From contig NZ_RQJW01000007.1 in the NCBI RefSeq assembly GCF_004028635.1, forward strand, positions 1 through 64,000: DNA of 64,000 nt, written 5' to 3'. A program made the position numbers and the translations under genes. Position 1 is the stretch's first letter. Each line of letters opens with the position of its first letter. Source of the DNA: Streptomyces cyaneus. GTDB lineage: Bacteria > Actinomycetota > Actinomycetes > Streptomycetales > Streptomycetaceae. Positions 58,596 to 64,000 of the stretch are shown piece after piece. The notes beneath the pieces are model-generated. The model worked only from the letters and a program-made list of their open reading frames with translations. It was not told the origin of the DNA and did no database searches.

Positions 58596-59714
58596 TCACC
58601 TGCCGCTCAGCCGCCCGCTCATCCACTCCAGGGTCCCCGGAATCTCCCGCCGCCAGGTGTTGAAGTTGTGCCCTCCGCTTTCCAGGATGATCGACGAGAT
58701 CCGCGTCAGCTTCGTGGCCTTCACGCGCTCAATGAACTTCAACGTGGCCTTGTAGTTGGATTCTCCAACTTTGCTGCTGCTGACGAGCAGTGAAGTGTCC
58801 GGCGCGGGCATGTGCTTGAGGTACCACCACAGGTTCGCGCGATTGCGCAGTTCCTTGTCGCCGTGGAAGAGATCGCCCGTCGTCGGGTCGATCGGCGCCT
58901 TGTAGTAGGCGGAAAGCCCCGCACCGGCGGCGTACACCCCGGGATGGTGCATGGCGAGCTTCAACGCGCAGTAGCCGCCCGTGGAGTCACCGATGATGCC
59001 CCAGCTGCCCGGTTTCCTGCCCACCCGGTACTGGCCGCTCACGGCATCGACCAGATCTTTGGCGAAGAACGTCTCGGTCTGCGGGCCGCCCGGGATGTCC
59101 ACGCATTCCGTGTCCCGCGGCGGTGCCACGGTCGGCCGCATCATCACCAGGATCATCGGCTGCATACGGCCGTCCTGCGCAAGCCTCGCGGCGGTACGCG
59201 GATAGTCGAGCTTGTCCACCAGCGCCTGGGCCGTACCCGGATAACCGGTGAGAACGACGGCCGCCGGGAACGTACGCGTGCGGTACTGCGGCTGAAAATA
59301 CTCCGGCGGCAGATAGACGTACGCGGGCGTCGCGATGTGCGTCGTACGGCCCACGATGCCGATCTTCTGGATCTGCCCGCCCATGTCCGGCCGGGCACTG
59401 GCCGCCCCGGGCACCCGCCGCGTGTCGACGACCTCCAGCGGCCCGCCGGTCGGCGTGTGGTCCACGACGACGCCCTGGTCGGTCTCCTGCCCGAACAGGT
59501 CGGCCCAGCTGGCGTAGAACCCGAATGCCTGGTTGGCGACGAGACCGACCGCCGCGAAGAGCATCAACTGTGTGGAGAGCAGCAGCCCGACGCGGCCGCT
59601 CACGTTCCGCCAGCCGCGCCGTGCCAGTCGTGGCCACAGCCACACCGTGCCGACGAACAGCCCTACGGCAGCCATGACCGCCAGCGCCAGCACCTTGCCG
59701 CTCGTGAGACCCAT
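58596..59714 (-). CDS. Membrane-anchored esterase (Esterase D / mycolyltransferase-like fold)
   Basis: 372 aa. Two N-terminal membrane segments (VLALAVMAAVGLFVGTVWLW and LLLSTQLMLFAAVGLVANQA) place an alpha/beta-hydrolase domain outside. The nucleophile elbow is GIIGDSTGGYCALKLAM (GDSTG), the oxyanion region is FPAAVVLTGYPGT, and the C-terminal His is in LESGGHNFNTWRRE. It belongs to the esterase PF00756 family also containing antigen 85 and FrmB. It could act on lipid or cell-wall esters. It is divergent from the MprF-like gene across a 221-bp gap containing a sigma-E-type promoter facing the latter. Confidence 0.88.
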   Translation of the reverse strand: MGLTSGKVLALAVMAAVGLFVGTVWLWPRLARRGWRNVSGRVGLLLSTQLMLFAAVGLVANQAFGFYASWADLFGQETDQGVVVDHTPTGGPLEVVDTRRVPGAASARPDMGGQIQKIGIVGRTTHIATPAYVYLPPEYFQPQYRTRTFPAAVVLTGYPGTAQALVDKLDYPRTAARLAQDGRMQPMILVMMRPTVAPPRDTECVDIPGGPQTETFFAKDLVDAVSGQYRVGRKPGSWGIIGDSTGGYCALKLAMHHPGVYAAGAGLSAYYKAPIDPTTGDLFHGDKELRNRANLWWYLKHMPAPDTSLLVSSSKVGESNYKATLKFIERVKATKLTRISSIILESGGHNFNTWRREIPGTLEWMSGRLSGR

Positions 59715-59837
59715 CGATGTTTACCTGTCCGCACTTTCCGCCCGGTTCGCGCTTCCTGTGCGCTGCCTCCCCCGCTCCTTCGCAAGGGCTTGCCCCGGAC
59801 TTTCCTTGGCCTTTGAAACGGTTTTGGGGAGCCGAGT

Positions 59838-59863
59838 GAACCTCTCCCCTCGAGACACCGTCC
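59838..59863 (+). promoter_or_regulatory. Candidate sigma-E-type promoter for the MprF-like gene
   Basis: GAACC (59838-59842), a 16-nt spacer and CGTCC (59859-59863) match the -35 GAAC / -10 CGTC pattern used by group ECF sigma-E factors such as SigE encoded at 25547. Transcription from about 59870 would give a leader of about 65 nt to the ATG at 59936. Confidence 0.6.
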
Positions 59864-59935
59864 TAGAGGGCGCAATGTCGCCGGATGCCCGAATCGGCAC
59901 CGGATCCAAGGTCTCTCGCAGAACTATGGGATGCG

Positions 59936-61792
59936 ATGTCTGTCAGGACAGATGTGGAAATGTCGGGCAAGGTTCCTCAACGATCGAGCCAGGTAAGGGA
60001 TCTGTCGAGCCGCGTACGGCACGTGCTGCGCGGCCCGCGCCCCGAAGCCGTTCCCGTTCTCGTCGGCAGGGCCTGCGCCCTGGTGGGCCTGCTGGACATC
60101 GCCGCGGGCGTCTTCCCGCGCTTCCGGCACAGCCGTATGCACGCCATCGCCGAGGTGCTGCCGGGCTCGACGGGCCCGTTCGCGGCCGCGCTGTCGCTCA
60201 GCGCGGGCGTGCTGCTGCTCCTGCTCGCGCACGGCCTCAAGCGCGGCAAGCGGCGGGCGTGGCGCGCAGCCGTCGTCCTGCTGCCGGCCGGAGCAGTCGC
60301 GCAGTTCACGTACCGCCACTCCTTCGTGGGCGTGGTCATCTCGCTCGTGCTGCTCGCGGCGCTGCTGCGCCACCGCGACCAGTTCGCGGCGCTGCCCGAC
60401 CCGCGCAGCAGGTGGCGGGCGCTGGCCAACTTCGTCCTCATGAGCGCCGGTTCCCTCGCCCTCGGGCTGGTCATCGTCAGCGCCCATCCGGAGACCCTGG
60501 TCGGCGACCCGAGCCTGGCCGACCGCATCGCGCACGTCATCTACGGCCTGTTCGGCTTCGAGGGCCCCGTCGACTACCAGGGCAACACCTCGTGGACGGT
60601 CGCCTTCTCCCTGGGCGCCCTCGGCTGGATCACGGCGGTCACCACCATCTACCTGGCCTTCCGCCCCGAACACCCCGCCGCACGCCTCACCGAGGACGAC
60701 GAGGCACGCCTGCGTGCCCTGCTGGTCAAGCACGGCGGCCGCGACTCCCTCGGCCACTTCGCGCTGCGCCGCGACAAGGCGGTCGTCTTCTCGCCCAGCG
60801 GCAAGGCGGCGGTGACGTACCGCGTCGTCTCCGGCGTGATGCTCGCCAGCGGCGACCCGATCGGCGACGTCGAGGCCTGGCCCGGCGCCATCGAGCGCTT
60901 CATGGACGAGGCCAAGGCCCACTCCTGGACCCCGGCCGTCATGGGCTGCTCCGAGACCGGCGCCGAGGTGTGGACCCGCGAGACCGGACTCGACGCCCTC
61001 GAACTGGGCGACGAGGCGGTGGTGGACGTCCCGGATTTCTCGCTCGCCGGCCGCGCGATGCGCAACGTGCGCCAGATGGTCAAGCGCATCGAGCGCGCCG
61101 GTTACGAGACCCGGGTACGGCGCATCGGTGACCTCGGCGAGGCCGAGCTGGACCGCATCCGCCGCGCCGCCGAGGACTGGCGCGGCACCGACACCGAGCG
61201 CGGCTTCTCCATGGCGCTCGGCCGCGTCGGCGACCCGGCCGACGGCGACTGTCTCATCGCCACCGCCCACAAGGCCGACGAGGAGCCGGGGCCGTACGGC
61301 GACCTCAAGGCGATCCTCCACTTCGTGCCGTGGGGCACGGACGGGGTCTCCCTGGACCTGATGCGCCGCGACCGCGCGGCCGACCCCGGCATGAACGAAC
61401 TGCTCATCGTGGCCGCACTCCAAGCCGCCCCGAAGTTCGGCATCGCGCGCGTGTCCCTCAACTTCGCGATGTTCCGCTCGGCGCTGGCACGCGGCGAGAA
61501 GATCGGCGCCGGTCCGGTGCTGCGCGCCTGGCGCGGGCTGCTCGTCTTCCTCTCCCGCTGGTTCCAGATCGAGTCCCTGTACAAGTTCAACGCCAAGTTC
61601 CAGCCCCGCTGGGAGCCCCGCTTCGTGGTCTACCGCGCCTCCGGCGACCTGCCCCGGCTCGGCTTCGCCGCCATGCAGGCCGAGGGCTTCGTCAACCTCG
61701 CCCTGCCGCTGCCGCGCTTCCTGCGCCGCCGTACGACCGCCCCGCGCCCGTGTCCCCACTCGGTGGCGGAACGGGACGTCCGCGCGGCGTGA
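59936..61792 (+). CDS. MprF-like phosphatidylglycerol/cardiolipin lysyltransferase
   Basis: 618 aa. About six or seven N-terminal membrane segments (to about residue 250: VLVGRACALVGLLDIAAGVFP, GPFAAALSLSAGVLLLLLAHG, FVLMSAGSLALGLVIVSAH, WTVAFSLGALGWITAVTTIYLAF) are followed by a cytoplasmic DUF2156/GNAT-like catalytic domain: GGRDSLGHFALRRDKAVVFSPSGKAAVTYRVVSGVMLASGDPIGD, VWTRETGLDALELGDEAVVDVPDFSL, GVSLDLMRRDR and GMNELLIVAAL. It transfers lysine from Lys-tRNA to membrane lipid, raising resistance to cationic agents. In S. coelicolor the homologue has been linked to SigE and lysyl-cardiolipin. Start ATG 59936 preferred; 59960 possible. Confidence 0.88.
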   Translation: MSVRTDVEMSGKVPQRSSQVRDLSSRVRHVLRGPRPEAVPVLVGRACALVGLLDIAAGVFPRFRHSRMHAIAEVLPGSTGPFAAALSLSAGVLLLLLAHGLKRGKRRAWRAAVVLLPAGAVAQFTYRHSFVGVVISLVLLAALLRHRDQFAALPDPRSRWRALANFVLMSAGSLALGLVIVSAHPETLVGDPSLADRIAHVIYGLFGFEGPVDYQGNTSWTVAFSLGALGWITAVTTIYLAFRPEHPAARLTEDDEARLRALLVKHGGRDSLGHFALRRDKAVVFSPSGKAAVTYRVVSGVMLASGDPIGDVEAWPGAIERFMDEAKAHSWTPAVMGCSETGAEVWTRETGLDALELGDEAVVDVPDFSLAGRAMRNVRQMVKRIERAGYETRVRRIGDLGEAELDRIRRAAEDWRGTDTERGFSMALGRVGDPADGDCLIATAHKADEEPGPYGDLKAILHFVPWGTDGVSLDLMRRDRAADPGMNELLIVAALQAAPKFGIARVSLNFAMFRSALARGEKIGAGPVLRAWRGLLVFLSRWFQIESLYKFNAKFQPRWEPRFVVYRASGDLPRLGFAAMQAEGFVNLALPLPRFLRRRTTAPRPCPHSVAERDVRAA

Positions 61793-61900
61793 CGCGGCCC
61801 TCCAGGACCGGCCCGAGCGGCAGCCCACCCCACCCCCACCCCAGGGCTCCCGCTCGGGCCACCGCACGTCCCGGCACTGCCATGGGCCTACGCTGAACAT

Positions 61901-62827
61901 ATGAGCAAGCAGAGCGGACGCGGGCACGTCACGGGCCTTCCGCAGTGGGACCGGTGCGCGGTCATGGGAGTCGTCAACGTGACCCCGGACTCCTTCTCCG
62001 ACGGCGGCCGCTGGTTCGACACGACGGCCGCCGTCAAGCACGGCCTCGCCCTGGTCGAGGAAGGCGCCGACCTGGTCGACGTCGGCGGCGAGTCCACCCG
62101 CCCCGGCGCCACCCGGGTCGACGAGGCCGAGGAACTGCGCCGCGTCGTCCCCGTCGTCCGCGGCCTCGCCGCCGAGGGCGTCACGATCTCCGTCGACACC
62201 ATGCGCGCCTCCGTCGCCGAACAGGCCCTCGCCGCCGGCGCAGCCATCGTCAACGACGTCAGCGGCGGCCTCGCCGACCCCGCGATGATCCCGGTCGTCG
62301 CGGACGCCGGCGCCCCCTTCGTCGTCATGCACTGGCGCGGCTTCCTGCAGGGCGGGAACGTCAAGGGCGTGTACGACGACGTCGTCGCCGAAGTCGTCGA
62401 CGAGCTCCACACGCGCGTGGAGGCCGTGCTGGCCGGCGGCATCGCCCCCGACCGCATCGTCGTCGACCCCGGCCTCGGCTTCTCCAAGGACGCCGAGCAC
62501 GACCTCGTCCTCCTCGCCCACCTCGACCGGCTCCTCGCCCTCGGCCACCCCCTCCTCGTCGCCGCCTCCCGCAAGCGGTTCCTCGGCCGCGTCCTCGCAG
62601 GGCCCGAGGGCGCACCGCCGCCCGCCCGTGAGCGCGACGCCGCCACGGCCGCCGTCTCGGCGCTCGCGGCGCAGGCCGGCGCGTGGGCGGTGCGCGTGCA
62701 CGAGGTGCGCGCCACGGCGGACGCGGTGCGCGTCGCGCACGCGATCGAGGAGGCGCGTGAAGCCGAGAACGCGCCCGGCGCGAACGCCGACCACAGCCGC
62801 GCGCACGACTCTGAAGGAGCCCGGTGA
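61901..62827 (+). CDS. folP: Dihydropteroate synthase
   Basis: 308-aa TIM-barrel enzyme joining p-aminobenzoate and the pterin pyrophosphate; the sulfonamide target. Motifs: AVMGVVNVTPDSFSDGGRW (residues 20-38), VDVGGESTRPGA, IVNDVSGG, FVVMHWRG, IVVDPGLGFSKD, and VAASRKRFLGRVL with the conserved SRKR. The C-terminal about 30 residues are an Ala/Glu-rich extension. The ATG at 61901 starts MSKQSGRGHVTGLPQWDRC. The next gene overlaps by 4 bp. First gene of the local folate cluster. Confidence 0.96.
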   Translation: MSKQSGRGHVTGLPQWDRCAVMGVVNVTPDSFSDGGRWFDTTAAVKHGLALVEEGADLVDVGGESTRPGATRVDEAEELRRVVPVVRGLAAEGVTISVDTMRASVAEQALAAGAAIVNDVSGGLADPAMIPVVADAGAPFVVMHWRGFLQGGNVKGVYDDVVAEVVDELHTRVEAVLAGGIAPDRIVVDPGLGFSKDAEHDLVLLAHLDRLLALGHPLLVAASRKRFLGRVLAGPEGAPPPARERDAATAAVSALAAQAGAWAVRVHEVRATADAVRVAHAIEEAREAENAPGANADHSRAHDSEGAR

Positions 62828-63327
62828 GCGCCCCCCACACCGACGTCGAGCAGGTGGAGGCCGCCAACACCGCCTTCTACGAGGCGTTGGAGAGCGGCGA
62901 CTTCGAAAAGCTGTCCTCGCTCTGGCTCACCCCGTCCGACCTGGGCATCGACGAGACGTACCACGACCCGGCCGACGCCGGCGTGATCTCCTGCGTGCAC
63001 CCCGGCTGGCCGGTGCTCACCGGACGCGGCGAGGTCCTCAGGTCGTACGCGCTCATCATGGCGAACACCGACTACATCCAGTTCTTCCTCACCGACGTGC
63101 ACGTCTCGGTCACCGGCGACACCGCCCTGGTGAACTGCACCGAGAACATCCTCAGCGGCGGCCCCGCCCCCGAGGGCGGGGAGGAGCTCGGCCCGCTCGT
63201 GGGCCAATTGGTGGTCGCCACGAACGTGTTCCGCCGCACACCCGACGGCTGGAAGATCTGGTCGCACCACGCCTCGCCCGTTCTGGCCGAAAACGACGAG
63301 GAAGAGAGCGACGACACCCCCTCCTGA
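62824..63327 (+). CDS. NTF2-like (SnoaL_3) protein in the folate operon
   Basis: 167 aa. NTF2/SnoaL-like cone fold: EAANTAFYEALESGDFEKLSSLWL, VISCVHPGWPVLTGRGEVLRSYALIM, VSVTGDTALVNCTENI and VVATNVFRRTPDGWKIWSHHASPVL. The conserved His pair near the C-terminus suggests a ligand pocket, but no reaction is known. The GTG overlaps the folP stop (GTGA), so it is translationally coupled and conserved at this place in actinomycetes; a folate-related role is an inference. It ends in an acidic EENDEEESDD-type tail. Confidence 0.88.
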   Translation: MSAPHTDVEQVEAANTAFYEALESGDFEKLSSLWLTPSDLGIDETYHDPADAGVISCVHPGWPVLTGRGEVLRSYALIMANTDYIQFFLTDVHVSVTGDTALVNCTENILSGGPAPEGGEELGPLVGQLVVATNVFRRTPDGWKIWSHHASPVLAENDEEESDDTPS

Positions 63328-63345
63328 GCGGGTAGGCACCCCACA

Positions 63346-63466
63346 GGGCCACCCGCAAGAGGGCCTGCGTGGCCCCGCCGGGACCAAGGAGTGGTTGGAA
63401 TCACGCGCCTGCGGGTAGGCGCGGCTACCAAGCCGTGAGCCGCCGGGTTCCCCAGGGGAAACACTC
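63346..63466 (+). ncRNA. Candidate structured RNA element upstream of folB
   Basis: Pairings read from sequence: hairpin GGGCCAC/GTGGCCC (63346-63352/63369-63375); outer stem GAGTG/CACTC (63389-63393/63462-63466) enclosing TCAC/GTGA (63401-63404/63435-63438). Inside the latter, GCGCCT/AGGCGC (63405-63410/63417-63422) and GGCT/AGCC (63423-63426/63431-63434) abut with no unpaired base; last comes TTCCC/GGGAA (63448-63452/63456-63460). The loop GCGGGT (63411-63416) is complementary to ACCCGC (63351-63356). I do not recognise a known riboswitch class. The first hairpin could simply be a terminator. Confidence 0.45.
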
Positions 63467-63609
63467 GATGAATCCTCCTGGCCCCGGACCGGACCCACGC
63501 CCCCGTGGCCCGGCCCTGTCAGTGCCCGCAGGTAGATTCGTTCGAGGCCGGTGTGGAGCCCGCACGCGACACGGACCGGCCGTCACCGACGATTGCAGGA
63601 GTGATTCGC

Positions 63610-63969
63610 GTGGATCGTGTCGCGCTGCGCGGCCTCAAGGCCCGCGGGTACCACGGTGTGTTCCCCGAGGAGCGCAGAGAGGGCCAGACCTTCGTCGTGG
63701 ACCTCGTCCTCGGCCTGGACACCCGGCCGGCCGCTGCCGACGACGACCTGGCGAAGACCGTGCACTACGGCATCGTGGCGGAGCAGGTCGTGGCCGTCGT
63801 CGAGGGCGAGCCGGTCAACCTCATCGAGACACTCGCCGCGCGCATCGCCCAGGCCTGCCTGAAGCACGAAGGGGTCCAGGAGGTCGAAGTCACCGTCCAC
63901 AAGCCGGACGCGCCGATCACGGTCCCCTTCGACGACGTGACCGTCACCATCACCCGGAGCCGAGTATGA
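63610..63969 (+). CDS. folB: Dihydroneopterin aldolase
   Basis: 119 aa. Cleaves dihydroneopterin to hydroxymethyl-dihydropterin. Family segments: DRVALRGLKARGYHGVFPEERREGQTFVVDLVLGLD (residues 2-37, with the catalytic-region Glu residues), TVHYGIVAEQVVAVVEGEPVNLIETLAARIA, and VEVTVHKPDAPITVPFDDVTVTI with the catalytic Lys. The GTG at 63610 is chosen over GTG 63601 because AGGAG lies 8 nt upstream of it and the length then equals the family norm. The stop overlaps folK (ATGA). A branched RNA fold lies upstream and a TAGATT -10-like box is at 63533-63538. Confidence 0.94.
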   Translation: MDRVALRGLKARGYHGVFPEERREGQTFVVDLVLGLDTRPAAADDDLAKTVHYGIVAEQVVAVVEGEPVNLIETLAARIAQACLKHEGVQEVEVTVHKPDAPITVPFDDVTVTITRSRV

Positions 63970-64000
63970 CCGCGTTCTTCACCGAGGGTCACAGCGACCC
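63966..64000 (+). CDS. folK: 2-amino-4-hydroxy-6-hydroxymethyldihydropteridine diphosphokinase, 5' end only
   Basis: Only 11 codons are in the window (MTAFFTEGHSD). The ATG overlaps the folB stop (ATGA). The peptide resembles the N-terminal extension of Streptomyces FolK, and folB-folK adjacency is usual, so this is probably the pyrophosphokinase acting between FolB and FolP. No catalytic motif is within the window; the call rests on context. Confidence 0.75.
   Translation, partial: MTAFFTEGHSD

Noticed and set aside
63328..63540. tRNA gene in the folP-folB gap
   Set aside because: A GGTTC-like string and three-way junction first looked tRNA-like, but there is no acceptor stem, anticodon arm or T-loop in proper order.

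Overview
The window is chromosomal DNA from a Streptomyces-like actinomycete. The signs are very high GC with G/C-ending codons, many GTG starts, 4-bp GTGA/ATGA gene overlaps, a complete sigE-cseA-cseB-cseC locus, radA-disA, clpC next to lsr2, and GC-rich dispersed intergenic repeats typical of the genus. From memory, gene order follows a conserved central stretch of the Streptomyces coelicolor chromosome (trpS1 to the fol cluster). I see no prophage, insertion sequence, CRISPR array, tRNA gene or large biosynthetic cluster; the left edge holds the leader of an rRNA operon that runs out of the window.

Layout. 1-310: rRNA leader, transcribed leftwards. 565-1756: a tryptophan leader peptide and attenuator, then trpS. 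1800-6683: proC, an ABC-2 exporter, a methyltransferase and small membrane/SH3 proteins. 6866-12615: a Ser/Thr kinase with a beta-propeller sensor, ilvD, a TetR regulator overlapping a sugar phosphate isomerase. 12616-13336: dispersed repeats. 13337-20882: a Ppx/GppA phosphatase, a Cys-rich protein, a sigma-like/zinc-finger/BACON membrane protein, radA, disA and a secreted protein. 21083-25204: a PAP2 phosphatase, a two-component pair, mutY. 25547-29117: sigE-cseABC, the cell-envelope stress system. 29143-34462: a VOC protein with an AraC regulator, an MFS exporter with a divergent TetR regulator and strong operator, an M23 peptidase, a HAD phosphatase. 34581-41063: clpC, a hypothetical protein, lsr2, argA-like, a BlaI-like regulator and small proteins. 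41535-46943: a five-gene cofactor operon (a Rossmann/DUF2520 protein, panC, nadB, nadC, coaX) feeding CoA and NAD synthesis. 47139-52665: a PLP lyase, an ArsR-type regulator with a perfect palindrome, a TmrB-like ATPase, a second two-component pair. 52784-59714: a MidA/NDUFAF7-type methyltransferase facing an orphan NuoD homologue, a PH-domain pair, a coiled-coil membrane protein and an esterase. 59936-64000: an MprF-like lysyltransferase, then folP, an NTF2-like protein, folB and the start of folK.

How it fits together. Envelope homeostasis recurs: sigE-cseABC, the MprF-like gene behind a sigma-E-type promoter, and an M23 peptidase. Cofactor supply (pantothenate/CoA, NAD, folate) forms two operons. 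Genome maintenance and nucleoid functions are radA, disA, mutY and lsr2, and proteostasis is clpC.

The most interesting signals are: the MidA-type methyltransferase beside an orphan NuoD that keeps the arginine which the mitochondrial enzyme methylates; a compact branched RNA fold upstream of folB; a ~150-bp element with 14-bp perfect terminal repeats present twice in inverse orientation; the trp attenuator; and two membrane signalling proteins with unusual domain orders.
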